Positions 42,930 through 52,303 of a stretch of 64,000 bases of DNA are shown piece by piece (the stretch's first letter is position 1; each line of letters begins with the position of its first letter). The DNA comes from Streptomyces sp. NBC_01754 (lineage in GTDB: Bacteria > Actinomycetota > Actinomycetes > Streptomycetales > Streptomycetaceae). A program made the position numbers and the translations under genes. The notes below the pieces were generated by a model. That model saw only the letters and a list, made by a program, of their open reading frames with translations, did not search any database and was not told where the DNA came from. The stretch covers positions 6,014,001-6,078,000 of the forward strand of contig NZ_CP109132.1 of assembly GCF_035918015.1 (NCBI RefSeq). The letters are read 5' to 3'.

Positions 42930-43886
42930 GTGCACGCCGACCGGACTTCGCTCGCACCGCCCGCGCGTACGCTCCCCGGCGTACTCGCCGCAGGGGAGAC
43001 CCTCGTACTGGACGGTGGTCTCTCCAACCAGCTGCGGGCGCAGGGCTGCGATCTGTCCGACGCGCTGTGGTCGGCCCGTCTGCTGGTGGACGCGCCCCAG
43101 CAGATCGAGGCCGCCCACGCCGCGTACGTCCGGGCCGGTGCGCAGGTGCTCATCACCGCCGGCTACCAGGCGACGTTCGAAGGATTCCAGCGGCGCGGTA
43201 TCGGGCGGTCGCGGGCGGCCGAGCTGATGGCCGGCAGTGTGGAACTGGCCCGCCGCGCCGCCGGGGTGAGCGGCCGTGAGGTCTGGGTCGCCGCCTCGGT
43301 CGGGCCGTACGGGGCGATGCTCGCCGACGGCGGCGAATACCGAGGCCGCTACGGGCTGACCGTCCGGGAGCTGGAGCGCTTCCACCGCCCCCGGACGGAG
43401 ACCCTGGCCGCCGCGGCCCCCGATGTGCTGGCACTGGAGACGGTGCCGGACACCGACGAGGCCGAGGCACTGCTCCGGGCCGTGCGGGGTCTCGGGGTGC
43501 CGGTCTGGCTCTCGTACACCGTGGCGGGGGAGCGTACCCGGGCCGGCCAGCCGCTGGCCGAGGCGTTCGGCCTGGTGGCGGGTGAGGACCAGGTGGTGGC
43601 GGTCGGGGTCAACTGCTGCGATCCGGTGGACGCGGGACGCGCGGTGGAGGTGGCGGCCGCCGTGACCGGGAAGCCGGTCGTGGTCTACCCCAACAGCGGC
43701 GAGGCCTGGGACACGGCGGCCCGGGGCTGGACGGGGAACGGCACCTTCGACCCGGCACGGGCCGGGGACTGGCGGCGGGCGGGGGCCCGGCTGGTCGGAG
43801 GCTGCTGCCGGGTCGGCCCGTCCGACATCAGGGAGCTGGCCGCCGCACTGGCTCCGCCTGCGCCGGGGCAACCGGTTCATCCATGA
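42930..43886 (+). CDS. mmuM: Homocysteine S-methyltransferase
   Basis: The 318-residue zinc enzyme uses S-methylmethionine or SAM to methylate homocysteine, another B12-free route to methionine. Motifs are LVLDGGLSNQLRAQG, ITAGYQATFEGF, VGVNCCDP (first zinc cysteines) and VGGCCRVGPSDI (zinc Cys-Cys pair). GTG at 42930 follows GGAGCGG. It stands alone between hairpins. It is not preceded by a cobalamin riboswitch, unlike metE. Confidence 0.94.
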   Translation: MHADRTSLAPPARTLPGVLAAGETLVLDGGLSNQLRAQGCDLSDALWSARLLVDAPQQIEAAHAAYVRAGAQVLITAGYQATFEGFQRRGIGRSRAAELMAGSVELARRAAGVSGREVWVAASVGPYGAMLADGGEYRGRYGLTVRELERFHRPRTETLAAAAPDVLALETVPDTDEAEALLRAVRGLGVPVWLSYTVAGERTRAGQPLAEAFGLVAGEDQVVAVGVNCCDPVDAGRAVEVAAAVTGKPVVVYPNSGEAWDTAARGWTGNGTFDPARAGDWRRAGARLVGGCCRVGPSDIRELAAALAPPAPGQPVHP

Positions 43887-44113
43887 CGACGAGATCCCGG
43901 TGGCGGACAAGGCGACCGGGCTCCCCGCCCGGCCGGGACCACCTCCGGACCACGTGCGGATCCCTACGGCTCCGAGAACACCGGGCCGGAGAACCTGGAG
44001 CGGCCGTGTCCCCCGATTACGGGGGCGCAAGCGGTCGCCGGTCCTGCGCGAGTACCCCTCGAACCGGAGGCGGTCGACCTCCGGCTGTGGGGCCCGGCGC
44101 GGGTCGCGTGAGT

Positions 44114-44146
44114 GGCGGGCGGTTCGAGGGGGGTGAACCGCCCGCC
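44114..44146 (+). terminator. Hairpin directly upstream of arcA
   Basis: GGCGGGCGGTTC (44114-44125) pairs with GAACCGCCCGCC (44135-44146) around a nine-base loop. It ends 19 bases before the arcA ATG, leaving no normal room for a promoter with its own leader. It may therefore be an attenuator in the arcA leader, or end upstream transcripts before a leaderless start. The 227 bases from 43887 to 44113 show no gene. Confidence 0.6.
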
Positions 44147-44165
44147 GTGTGGTGAGGATGAGGGT

Positions 44166-45398
44166 ATGGGATTCCATGTCGACTCCGAGGCCGGGCGGCT
44201 GCGCCGCGTCATCATGCACCGCCCCGATCTGGAGCTCAAGCGGCTCACGCCGAGCAACAAGGACGCGCTCCTCTTCGACGACGTGCTGTGGGTGCGCAGG
44301 GCCAGGGAGGAACACGACGGCTTCGCCGGTGTGCTGCGCGACCGCGGTGTGGAGGTCCACCTCTTCGGTGATCTCCTCCGCCAGTCACTCGGCATCCCGG
44401 CGGCGCGGCGGCTCGTGCTCGACCGGGTCTTCGACGAGAAGGCGTACGGCCCGCTCGCCACCGAGCACCTGCGCTCCGTGTTCGAGGAGCTGCCCTCCGC
44501 CGAGCTGACCGAGGCGCTGGTCGGCGGGATGACCAAGCGCGAGTTCCTGGACCGGCACGCCGAGCCGACCTCGGTCCGCTTCCACGTCATGGACCTGGAC
44601 GACTTCCTCCTCGACCCGCTGCCCAACCACCTGTTCACCCGGGACACCTCGGCATGGATCTACGACGGGGTGTCCATCAACGCGATGCGCCGGCCGGCCC
44701 GGCAGCGTGAGACCGTCCACTTCGAGGCGATCTACCGGCACCACCCGCTGTTCACCGGCCCCGAGGCGGGTGTCTTCCACCACTGGTCCCAGGGGCAGGA
44801 CGACTATCCGTCGACCATCGAGGGCGGCGACGTCCTCGTCATCGGCCGGGGCGCCGTTCTCATCGGCATGAGCGAACGAACCACCCCGCAGGCCGTGGAG
44901 ATGCTCGCACGGGGCCTCTTCGACGCCGGGTCCGCACGGACGATCGTGGCTCTCGACATGCCCAAGCGCCGTGCGTTCATGCACCTGGACACGGTGATGA
45001 CGATGATCGACGAGAGCACCTTCACCCAGTACGCCGGACTCGGGATGCTCCGCTCCTACACGATCGAGCCCGGCAACGGCCTCCGTGAGCTGAAGGTCAC
45101 CGACCACCCGCCGGAGCACATGCACCGGGCCATCGCCGCGGCACTCGGCCTGGACGGCATCCGGGTGCTCACCGCGATCCAGGACGTCCACGCCGCCGAG
45201 CGCGAGCAGTGGGACGACGGCTGCAACGTGCTGGCGGTGGAGCCCGGGGTGGTCGTCGCCTACGAGCGCAACGCCACCACCAACAGCCATCTGCGCCGCG
45301 AGGGCATCGAGGTCATCGAGATCCGGGGCAGCGAACTGGGCCGCGGCCGGGGCGGCCCGCGCTGCATGAGCTGTCCGGTGGTGCGGGACCCCGTGTGA
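44166..45398 (+). CDS. arcA: Arginine deiminase
   Basis: The 410-residue enzyme hydrolyses arginine to citrulline and ammonia, the first step of the ADI pathway. Catalytic features are [18 protein letters not shown], the HLDTVM motif and the nucleophilic cysteine in RCMSCPV near the C-terminus. Length is normal. ATG at 44166 follows GAGGATGAGGGT. The pathway partner ornithine carbamoyltransferase lies 1.7 kb downstream, with a phosphatase gene between them. A hairpin sits 19 bases upstream. Confidence 0.96.
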   Translation: MGFHVDSEAGRLRRVIMHRPDLELKRLTPSNKDALLFDDVLWVRRAREEHDGFAGVLRDRGVEVHLFGDLLRQSLGIPAARRLVLDRVFDEKAYGPLATEHLRSVFEELPSAELTEALVGGMTKREFLDRHAEPTSVRFHVMDLDDFLLDPLPNHLFTRDTSAWIYDGVSINAMRRPARQRETVHFEAIYRHHPLFTGPEAGVFHHWSQGQDDYPSTIEGGDVLVIGRGAVLIGMSERTTPQAVEMLARGLFDAGSARTIVALDMPKRRAFMHLDTVMTMIDESTFTQYAGLGMLRSYTIEPGNGLRELKVTDHPPEHMHRAIAAALGLDGIRVLTAIQDVHAAEREQWDDGCNVLAVEPGVVVAYERNATTNSHLRREGIEVIEIRGSELGRGRGGPRCMSCPVVRDPV

Positions 45399-45721
45399 CG
45401 TCGGCGAGCGAGCCGGAAGCAGGAGCACACCGTTGTACGGATGTACGGATCTCTGAGCGGCCGGCGGTCGAGCGGCGTTTCGAGCCGGCGTCGCGTTCCA
45501 CCGTGCGGCGATGACGACCGCGGGCGGCACCACCGCAGATGGCGCAGGAGCGGCGGCGGCATGGCCGGGTCTTCGCCGAGTATGAGGAACACGAGGCGAC
45601 CGTGGTCGCTTCCCCCGCGCCGTTCGGTGGGTGGGACAGGACGTTCACCGGCCGACGGCGTACAGGGCGATCGCCGACCGGCTGACTTCCTACTGGTGGC
45701 CGAGTGGACGGAGTGAGCGAC
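45399..45721. other. Gap between arcA and the phosphatase gene
   Basis: In this 323-base stretch short open frames exist but have non-coding-like composition (runs of Arg and Pro), so I support no gene. The copies of TGTACGGAT near 45433-45450 and other features show no clear signal. Confidence 0.4.
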
Positions 45722-46966
45722 ATGGCAGCAGGCAGGCGGAAGCTCAGCAGGGCCGACGTGGACCGGTCGGAAGGGTTCGGCGAGCGGCTGCTGGGGGTGC
45801 TGCTGGACAGGGCCCACGAGATGCCGCCGCAGCTGATCGCCCCACTGATCGCGGAGGAGGTGGGCGTCATCGGTGGCTACGACGTCTCGATCCTCCTGCA
45901 GGACTACGAACAACTCGTCCTGGTGCCGTTGCCGGGCAAGGGCCTGACGGTCGGCGAGCCCGAGCGGATCGACGACTCGCCGGCGGGGACTGCCTTCCTG
46001 CGCGCCGAGCCGGTCGAGGTGCCCCAGGGCGACGGCGGCGTGCGGATGTATCTCCCCCTGCTGGACGGCAGTGATCAGGTGGGGGCGATGGCCTTGACCC
46101 TGGACACCGTGGACGACGACGACCGGCGGCTGCTGCGGCGACTCGCCGGTCTGGTGGCCGACATGATCGTCACCAAGGACACCTACACCGACCAGTTCTT
46201 CCAGGCCCGGCGCCGCGCCCCGATGTGCGTGGCCGCGGAGATCCAGTGGTCTCTGCTGCCTCCGCTGACGATGTCCTGCCCCCAGGCCGAGGTGGCCGGC
46301 ATCCTGGAGCCCGCCTACGACGTCGCCGGCGACAGCTTCGACTACGCCCTCAACGACGACATCCTGCATCTGGCCATGATCGACGCGATGGGCCACGGTC
46401 TGGACGCCGCCACCATGGCGACGGTCGCCATCGGCGCCTACCGGCACGCCAGACGCTCCGACATCGGCCTCGCCGAGATCTACGCGTTCATGGACCAGGC
46501 CATCGACGACCAGTTCGGGCCCGACCACTTCGTCACCGCGCAGATGATGCGCCTGAACATCACGACGGGCCACCTGCAATGGGTCAACGCCGGGCACCCG
46601 GCACCGTTGCTGATCCGCGGCCACCGAGTGGTCCAGCAACTGGACAGCCCGCCCACCCTGCCCGTCGGCTTCGGCGGCGACGACCCTCAGGTCAGCGAGC
46701 AGCTGCTGCAGCGCCATGACCGGGTGCTGTGCTTCACCGACGGCCTCGTCGAGGAGCACGAATCCGGCGAGGAGCAGTTCGGCGAACAGCAGCTCATCGA
46801 CACGGTCAACCGCGTCGAAGGCACCCAGGAGGGCGTGCGGGCGGTGGTGCGCACCCTCTCCCACACGCTGAAGAAGGAACGCGGCGGGCGGACCAGCGAC
46901 GACGCGACTCTCTTCCTCGTCGAGTGGCGCGGGGGCTCCGCCGCCCACCTCGCCACGATGGATTGA
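45722..46966 (+). CDS. SpoIIE/PP2C-type serine phosphatase with GAF-like sensor
   Basis: The 414-residue protein has an N-terminal GAF-like domain (about 20-150). A PPM phosphatase domain follows (about 165-405) with AGDSFDYALNDDILHLAMIDAMGHGLDAA (metal aspartates), VNAGHPAPLLI, RVLCFTDGLVEE and the final TSDDATLFLVEW. Such proteins act in partner-switching with anti-sigma factors; an RsbW-like ATPase is encoded at 49704-50282. ATG at 45722 follows GGAGTGAG; in-frame GTGs at 45704 and 45713 are alternatives. It lies between arcA and argF but need not belong to arginine catabolism. Confidence 0.9.
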   Translation: MAAGRRKLSRADVDRSEGFGERLLGVLLDRAHEMPPQLIAPLIAEEVGVIGGYDVSILLQDYEQLVLVPLPGKGLTVGEPERIDDSPAGTAFLRAEPVEVPQGDGGVRMYLPLLDGSDQVGAMALTLDTVDDDDRRLLRRLAGLVADMIVTKDTYTDQFFQARRRAPMCVAAEIQWSLLPPLTMSCPQAEVAGILEPAYDVAGDSFDYALNDDILHLAMIDAMGHGLDAATMATVAIGAYRHARRSDIGLAEIYAFMDQAIDDQFGPDHFVTAQMMRLNITTGHLQWVNAGHPAPLLIRGHRVVQQLDSPPTLPVGFGGDDPQVSEQLLQRHDRVLCFTDGLVEEHESGEEQFGEQQLIDTVNRVEGTQEGVRAVVRTLSHTLKKERGGRTSDDATLFLVEWRGGSAAHLATMD

Positions 46967-47024
46967 GCGGTTCCCTTTCCCTGACGGAGTCCAGGGCGTC
47001 ACCCGGGCCGCCCCGCATGCGACT

Positions 47025-47050
47025 GTATAGCGATGCGGTCGTTCGTATAG
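47025..47050 (+). repeat. Direct repeats 20 bases apart upstream of argF
   Basis: GTATAG occurs at 47025-47030 and again at 47045-47050, exactly two helical turns apart. The second copy overlaps TATAGA (47046-47051), which looks like a -10 hexamer. This may mark a promoter with an operator in its spacer. Confidence 0.45.
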
Positions 47051-47101
47051 ACTTCCATGATTACCGTACGCGTGCCCTAGCCAGACCCAGGAGCAGTCAC
47101 C

Positions 47102-48121
47102 ATGGCCACAGACCTCGCAGGCCGCCACTTCGTCAAGGAGCTGGACTTCACGGCCGGGGAATTCCGCGGCCTGGTCGCCCTGGCCGCCGAACTCAAGGCC
47201 GCCAAGCGGGCGGGCCGGGAGGTGCGGCGTCTTCGGGGCAAGAACATCGCGCTGATCTTCGAGAAGACCTCCACGCGTACCCGGTGCGCCTTCGAGGTGG
47301 CCGCCGCCGACCAGGGCGCCTCCACCACCTACCTCGACCCCTCGGGCTCACAGATAGGGCACAAGGAGTCGGTCAAGGACACGGCCCGTGTGCTCGGTCG
47401 GATGTTCGACGGCATCGAGTACCGCGGCGACAGCCAGGAGGCCGTGGAGGAGCTCGCCGCGCACGCCGGCGTACCGGTCTTCAACGGACTGACCGACGAC
47501 TGGCACCCCACGCAGATGCTCGCGGACGTCCTCACCATGACCGAGCACACCGAGAAGCCCCTGGAGGAGGTGGCGTACGCCTACCTCGGCGACGCCCGCT
47601 TCAACATGGGCAACTCCTACCTCATCACCGGGGCCCTGCTCGGCATGGACGTCCGGATCGTGGCGCCCGCCGCCTACTGGCCGGCCCAGGAGGTCGTGGA
47701 CCGGGCCCGAGAGCTGGCCGGGACCAGCGGGGCGCGCGTCACCCTCACCGACGACGTCGCCGAGGGTGTCCGGGGCGCCGACTTCGTCGCCACCGACGTC
47801 TGGGTCTCGATGGGGGAGCCCGAGGAGGTGTGGGACGAGCGCATCGCCGCCCTCGCGCCGTACACGGTGACCATGGACGTCCTGCGCGCCGCCGGGAACG
47901 ACGCGGTGAAGTTCCTCCACTGCCTGCCGGCCTTCCACGACCTCGGCACGGAGGTGGGGCGGGAGATCCACGCCCGGCACGGACTGACGGAGCTGGAGGT
48001 CACCGACGAGGTGTTCGAGTCCGCGCACTCGGTCGTCTTCGACGAGGCCGAGAACCGGATGCACACCATCAAGGCCGTCCTGGTCGCGACCATGGCCGGG
48101 GACGACGACCGGAGCGCATGA
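47102..48121 (+). CDS. argF: Ornithine carbamoyltransferase
   Basis: The 339-residue enzyme interconverts ornithine plus carbamoyl phosphate with citrulline. Signatures are the carbamoyl-phosphate loop [30 protein letters not shown], and the ornithine-loop cysteine HCLPAFHD. The pairing with arcA and the long C-terminus resemble catabolic ArcB, running towards carbamoyl phosphate; an anabolic role cannot be excluded. ATG at 47102 follows CAGGAGCAG. The stop lies inside the first TGAACATGC repeat. No carbamate kinase gene is in the window. Confidence 0.95.
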   Translation: MATDLAGRHFVKELDFTAGEFRGLVALAAELKAAKRAGREVRRLRGKNIALIFEKTSTRTRCAFEVAAADQGASTTYLDPSGSQIGHKESVKDTARVLGRMFDGIEYRGDSQEAVEELAAHAGVPVFNGLTDDWHPTQMLADVLTMTEHTEKPLEEVAYAYLGDARFNMGNSYLITGALLGMDVRIVAPAAYWPAQEVVDRARELAGTSGARVTLTDDVAEGVRGADFVATDVWVSMGEPEEVWDERIAALAPYTVTMDVLRAAGNDAVKFLHCLPAFHDLGTEVGREIHARHGLTELEVTDEVFESAHSVVFDEAENRMHTIKAVLVATMAGDDDRSA

Positions 48122-48147
48122 ACATGCACACAATTGGGTGAACATGC
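48116..48147. repeat. TGAACATGC direct repeats 20 bases apart
   Basis: TGAACATGC occurs at 48119-48127 and 48139-48147. The first copy is also the right part of a perfect palindrome GCATGAACATGC (48116-48127); the second is half of a weaker one. Their 20-base spacing puts both on the same DNA face. They precede the terminator and permease gene. Confidence 0.55.
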
Positions 48148-48177
48148 GGGCAAGTGGCTACGATGACGTCACTTGGT

Positions 48178-48205
48178 GGGGTTCGGGCTCGCGCGCCCGA
48201 ACCCC
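48178..48205 (+). terminator. Hairpin between argF and the permease gene
   Basis: GGGGTTCGGG (48178-48187) pairs exactly with CCCGAACCCC (48196-48205) around an eight-base loop. ATTT follows. It separates argF from the permease gene. Confidence 0.82.
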
Positions 48206-48271
48206 ATTTCTCCGTCCACGGGCCCCCACGGCCCGTCGCCCCCACGTGGTACCTGAGAAGAGAACGTCCGG

Positions 48272-49753
48272 ATGAGCACGGCCCCCCACACCCCTGACCG
48301 CGTGAGCCCGTCGCGCGGGTCAGGGGCCCGTATCAAGAGCCCCGAACTGCTGCTCGCCGAGTCCGGCGCCGACCTGGAAGGGCACGGTCTCAGGCGGACC
48401 ATGGGGCTCTTCCAGCTGGTCTGCTTCGGCATCGGCGCGGTCGTCGGCACCGGGATCTTCGTCGGCCTCGCCGACAGCGTCGCCGAGGCGGGCCCGGCCG
48501 TCGTGGTCTCCTTCGTCCTCGCGGCGGTCACCTGCGTCTTCACCGCGTTCTCCTTCGCCGAGCTCGGTGGCGCCCTCCCGGTCTCCGGCAGCTCGTACTC
48601 CTTCGCCTACGCCACGCTCGGCGAGCGCGTCGCGTTCCTGGTGGGCTGGTGCCTGCTGCTGGAGTACGGCGTCTCGGTCTCCGCGGTCGCGGTCGGCTGG
48701 AGCCAGTACGTCAACCAGCTCCTGGACAGCCTGACCGGCCTTCAGCTGCCCCCGGCGCTCTCCGCGGGGCCCGGTGAGGGAGGCGTGATCAACCTGCCCG
48801 CGGTCGTCGTGGTCATGATGGCCGCCACCCTCCTGGTGCGCGGCGTCCGGGAGAGCGCCGGTGCCACGGCGGCGATGGCGGTCCTGAAGATCGGCGTCCT
48901 CGTCGCGTTCTGCGCCGTCGCCTTCACGGCGTTCGAGGACGGCCACCTCTCGCCGTTCGCCTCCCACGGCGTCGCCGGGATCACCTCGGGCGCGTCGGTG
49001 GCGTTCTTCTCGTACATCGGGTTCGACGCCATCACCACGGCGGGCGAAGAGGTCAAGAACCCCCGCCGGAACATCCCGCTCGCGATCATGATCTGTATCG
49101 GACTCGTCACGTCGCTCTACTGCGCCGTCGCCCTCGGTGCCATCGGCGCCCTCGGCGCGGACGACGTCTCGGGCAAGCCGGCCGCGCTCTCACTGGTCGT
49201 CGACCAGGTCACCGGCTCCTCGGTCGGCGGCGGGGTCATCGCCTTCGGTGCCGTCGTCGCGATCGCGTCCGTGGTGCTCGCGGTGATGTACGGCCAGACC
49301 CGGATCCTGATGTCGATGTCCCGCGACGGCCTGATCCCCCGGGTCTTCGAGCGTGTCTCACCCCGTACGCGCACCCCGGTCGCCAACACCTGGATCGTGG
49401 CGTCCGTCTTCGCGGTCATGGCCGCGTTCTCGTCCCTCGACGTCGTCGTGAACCTGACGACCATCGGCACCCTCGCCGTCATGGCGGTCGTGAACGTCGC
49501 GGTGATCGCCCTGCGCGTCCGCAACCCGGGACTGCGCCGGTCCTTCCGGGTCCCGTTCCATCCGCTCAGCCCGGTCCTGGGCATCGGGTTCTGCCTGTAC
49601 CTGATGTACGGCACGGGCCGGCCTGCCTGGTCGCAGTTCGCGGTCTTCCTGGCCGTCGGCGCGCTCCTGTACTCCGGCTACGGGCGCACCAGGTCGCGGC
49701 TGGTCAGCTGTGCGGCGACGGGCCCGGCTGGGCCGGAATCAGCGGGAGCGTGA
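48272..49753 (+). CDS. APC-family cationic amino-acid permease
   Basis: The 493-residue protein has about 12 membrane helices. APC/CAT motifs are LFQLVCFGIGAVVGTGIFVG (helix 1), GSSYSFAYATLGE, FFSYIGFDAITTAGEEVKNPRRNIP and the C-terminal RSFRVPFHPLSPVLGIGFCLYL. The CAT subgroup moves Arg, Lys or Orn, which suits the arcA-argF neighbourhood. Import of arginine or arginine/ornithine exchange is inferred. The start follows GAAGAGAACG. Its last 50 bases overlap the convergent ATPase gene. Confidence 0.92.
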   Translation: MSTAPHTPDRVSPSRGSGARIKSPELLLAESGADLEGHGLRRTMGLFQLVCFGIGAVVGTGIFVGLADSVAEAGPAVVVSFVLAAVTCVFTAFSFAELGGALPVSGSSYSFAYATLGERVAFLVGWCLLLEYGVSVSAVAVGWSQYVNQLLDSLTGLQLPPALSAGPGEGGVINLPAVVVVMMAATLLVRGVRESAGATAAMAVLKIGVLVAFCAVAFTAFEDGHLSPFASHGVAGITSGASVAFFSYIGFDAITTAGEEVKNPRRNIPLAIMICIGLVTSLYCAVALGAIGALGADDVSGKPAALSLVVDQVTGSSVGGGVIAFGAVVAIASVVLAVMYGQTRILMSMSRDGLIPRVFERVSPRTRTPVANTWIVASVFAVMAAFSSLDVVVNLTTIGTLAVMAVVNVAVIALRVRNPGLRRSFRVPFHPLSPVLGIGFCLYLMYGTGRPAWSQFAVFLAVGALLYSGYGRTRSRLVSCAATGPAGPESAGA

Positions 49754-50282
49754 ACCAGACGGCCTTGCCCTGCTCCGTGGTGCGGTGACCGCAGGCCGCG
49801 CTCAGTGTGCGGATCAGCAGCAGCCCCCGGCCGTGTTCCTGCCACGGGTCGGGCACGCTGCCGGGCTCCGGACGGGACAGGTCGCCGGGGGGCTCCGGAT
49901 CCCGGTCGTGCACCTCCACCTGGCAACCGGTGGCCATCAGCTCGACGACCAGCTCGATCGGCCCGCCGCCGCCGGTGTGCTCCACGGCGTTGGCGACGAG
50001 CTCGGCGGTGAGCAGCTCGGCCGTGTCGCTGTCCGCCGGTGCCTCGATGTCCGCCAGCGCCCTGCGGACGAGGGCGCGGGCGATGGGGACGGCGGCCGTG
50101 GAATGCGGCAGGGCGACACGCCAGGAGGCCGGTACGGGCCGGGGAGTGGGTATATCGGGCGGCAAGGCGGGGATTCCGTTCGGGAGCGAGACATCCTGTA
50201 CAGGACCTCTGTTCCGGCACTGCGGTCGTTGTTCCAGGACCGCCGCACCGGCTTCCAGGACCGTCGCACCGGACTGCCGCAC
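49704..50282 (-). CDS. RsbW-like ATP-binding protein (anti-sigma type)
   Basis: The 192-residue protein has an HATPase domain (about 65-180) with N box LTAELVANAVEHT, DRDPEPPGD and HGRGLLLIRTLSAACG. Streptomycetes have many such proteins; they act as anti-sigma or partner-switch kinases and often pair with SpoIIE phosphatases like that at 45722. The N-terminus contains two seven-residue repeats (GATVLEA, GAAVLEQ) from a DNA tandem repeat, so the true start could be downstream. GTG at 50282 has an AGGAC Shine-Dalgarno. The 3' end overlaps the permease gene by 50 bases. Confidence 0.85.
   Translation of the reverse strand: MRQSGATVLEAGAAVLEQRPQCRNRGPVQDVSLPNGIPALPPDIPTPRPVPASWRVALPHSTAAVPIARALVRRALADIEAPADSDTAELLTAELVANAVEHTGGGGPIELVVELMATGCQVEVHDRDPEPPGDLSRPEPGSVPDPWQEHGRGLLLIRTLSAACGHRTTEQGKAVWFTLPLIPAQPGPSPHS
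50232..50272 (-). repeat. 21-base tandem repeat in the ATPase gene start
   Basis: TTCCAGGACCGCCGCACCGG (50232-50251) recurs at 50253-50272 with one base changed. The period is 21 bases, which keeps frame and gives a seven-residue repeat. The 258-base gap upstream (50283-50540) shows no gene. Confidence 0.7.
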
Positions 50283-50540
50283 CAGGGCGTCCTGAAGCGG
50301 GACCGCCTGGGCCCAACCGTACGAAGTGTGACGGCCGGGGCACAGAGACGGCCGACCGGTACAAACGGGACCTTCGCCACCACGGTCTCACGTTTCGTTT
50401 ATCCCGCGCCTGTGACTCATGACACGCGCCGTCCGGACCCGCGGCACGCGGACGGGCAGTCACGCGCCCGCGCGTCCGGTGGCGGGGCGGGCCGTGGCAC
50501 ACGGCGGCCGCCCCGGCCGGACGCCACCTCACCTGAGGTG

Positions 50541-51674
50541 TCAGTACGGTTTGACCAGCACATGGGCCGCGCCCGGCATGCCCACCTTCAGGAGTTCGTC
50601 CTCCTCGGGTGTCGTCTCGCTGCCCGTCTCCTCCTTCAGGAGGGCGCGCGACAGGTTCTGCACGAACATGGCGCGCGGCCGCCGCCGGGCCTCCCACGCG
50701 GCGAGCGCCGCGGCCACGTCGTCCTCGGCGTCCAGCGTCTGCGCCAGGACCAGGGCGTCCTCCACGGCCATCGCCGCACCCTGCGCGAGGTTGGGGGTGC
50801 TCGCGTGTGCGGCGTCACCGGCGATGACGACCCGGCCGGCGTGCCAGGGCCCGTCCACCGTGACCTGCGAGATCCGCGAGTAGACGACGGTGTCCGGCCC
50901 GGTGACCCCTGCCAGGGCCTCGGCGACGGGTCCGCCGAACGCCGCGAGGCGCTCCTCGAGCTGCTCGTGCGCCCGGGCGGGGTCCGGACGGAAGTCCGGT
51001 TCCTCGGCCGTCACGGCGGCCAGGTACATCAGGTCGTCCGTGATCGGTGTGAGCAGCGCCTTGGTGGACGAGTTGCCCGCGCTGACCACGACACCCTGGA
51101 CCTGCGGAAGCCGCGGCACGGTGACCCGCCAGTTGGCGAAGCCGGTGTACTCGGGGGCGAACCGGTCGCCGTGGAGCCGGGTCCGCAACGGCGAGCCGAT
51201 GCCGTCGAAGCCGACGACCAGGTCCCAGCGGGCGGAGGAACCGTCGGAGAGGGTGACGTCGACGCCGGAACCGTCGTCGGCGAGTCCGGTGATCGTCGCA
51301 CCGAAGCGTATCGGGACCCCGGCGGCGGCGGTGGCGTCGGCGAGCACCCTGGCCAGGGCGGGGCGCGGTATGCCGTTGCTGGCCGGGGCTCCGTCCATCC
51401 TCGGCTGCGGGATCCGGGCGAGTGTGGCGCCGGCCGGGTCGCAGATGGTCAGCGTCTCCCACTCGAAACCGGCCGCCACACAGGCGTCGAGCACACCGAT
51501 CTCACGCATGACGTGCAGGGCGTTGGACGGCTGGATGATGCCGACGCCGAGTACGTCCAGCTCGTCACGGAGCTCGGCGACCTCGACGGTGTGACCACGC
51601 CGGGCGAGTGCGACGGCGAGGGTCAGTCCGCCGATGCCGCCGCCGTGCACGAGGACGCGTAGGGGGGTTGTCAT
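50541..51674 (-). CDS. FAD-dependent monooxygenase (PheA/UbiH-like)
   Basis: The 377-residue flavoprotein monooxygenase has the dinucleotide motif VLVHGGGIGGLTLAVALARRG, the DG motif VVGFDGIGSPLRTRL and the GD motif VVIAGDAAHASTPNLAQGAAMAVEDALVLA. Such enzymes hydroxylate aromatic substrates using NAD(P)H and O2. The substrate cannot be read. ATG at 51674 is the standard start before the Rossmann motif. It is downstream of the conservon on the same strand, 53 bases away, so it may be cotranscribed. Confidence 0.93.
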   Translation of the reverse strand: MTTPLRVLVHGGGIGGLTLAVALARRGHTVEVAELRDELDVLGVGIIQPSNALHVMREIGVLDACVAAGFEWETLTICDPAGATLARIPQPRMDGAPASNGIPRPALARVLADATAAAGVPIRFGATITGLADDGSGVDVTLSDGSSARWDLVVGFDGIGSPLRTRLHGDRFAPEYTGFANWRVTVPRLPQVQGVVVSAGNSSTKALLTPITDDLMYLAAVTAEEPDFRPDPARAHEQLEERLAAFGGPVAEALAGVTGPDTVVYSRISQVTVDGPWHAGRVVIAGDAAHASTPNLAQGAAMAVEDALVLAQTLDAEDDVAAALAAWEARRRPRAMFVQNLSRALLKEETGSETTPEEDELLKVGMPGAAHVLVKPY

Positions 51675-51727
51675 CTCAGGTCTCTCCAGGCGGGAAGAAA
51701 AAAGCAGAGAACAGGGCTGGGAGCCGG

Positions 51728-52297
51728 TCAGCCGATGGCCGCGGGCAGGCTCATCAGGTGGTCGACCAGCGCCAGCAGCACATCGCGCCCGAACGTCCGC
51801 CGGCGGACGTCGCCGATCAGCAGCGGGACGTGCGGGTCCAGGTCGAGGGCGGTCCGGATCTCGTCCGGGGTGCGGGTGTTGTGCCCGTGGAAGCAGTTGA
51901 TCGCCACCACGAACGGGATGTCCCGGCTCTCGAAGAAGTCGATCGAGGCGAAACTGGTGTCGAGTCTGCGGGTGTCGGCGATCACGACTCCGCCGAGCGC
52001 GCCGTTGACCAGGTCGTTCCACATGAACCAGAAACGTTCCTGGCCGGGTGTGCCGAAGAGGTAGACCACCAGTTCCTGGCTGACCGTGATGCGGCCGAAG
52101 TCCAGGGCCACGGTGGTGGTGTCCTTCTCGCCGACACCCGCCAGGTCGTCGACGCCGATGCTCGCCTTGGTGAGGTATTCCTCGGTGCGCAGCGGAGCGA
52201 CCTCGCTGACGGCGCCCACCAGGGTGGTCTTCCCGACGCCGAAACCGCCGGCGACGAGGATCTTGACGGCGGAAGGCGCCGTCTGGCTGGTTGTCAT
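51728..52297 (-). CDS. cvnD: Small Ras-like GTPase (CvnD type)
   Basis: The 189-residue GTPase has a P loop GGFGVGKTT, a KDTTTVALDFGRI switch, GTPGQERFWFMW, and INCFHG at the G4 position instead of NKxD. It is the last gene of the second conservon, on the minus strand, six bases after cvnC. Confidence 0.94.
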   Translation of the reverse strand: MTTSQTAPSAVKILVAGGFGVGKTTLVGAVSEVAPLRTEEYLTKASIGVDDLAGVGEKDTTTVALDFGRITVSQELVVYLFGTPGQERFWFMWNDLVNGALGGVVIADTRRLDTSFASIDFFESRDIPFVVAINCFHGHNTRTPDEIRTALDLDPHVPLLIGDVRRRTFGRDVLLALVDHLMSLPAAIG

Positions 52298-52303
52298 CTT
52301 GGG

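Noticed and set aside
45441..45716. Open frame of 91 codons in the arcA-phosphatase gap
   Set aside because: It has Arg/Ser/Pro-rich low-complexity translation with no third-position pattern of its own and no Shine-Dalgarno.
47031..47100. Possible ARG box for ArgR upstream of argF
   Set aside because: CCATGATTACCGTACG has only one half resembling the Streptomyces ARG box, so I list only the GTATAG repeats.
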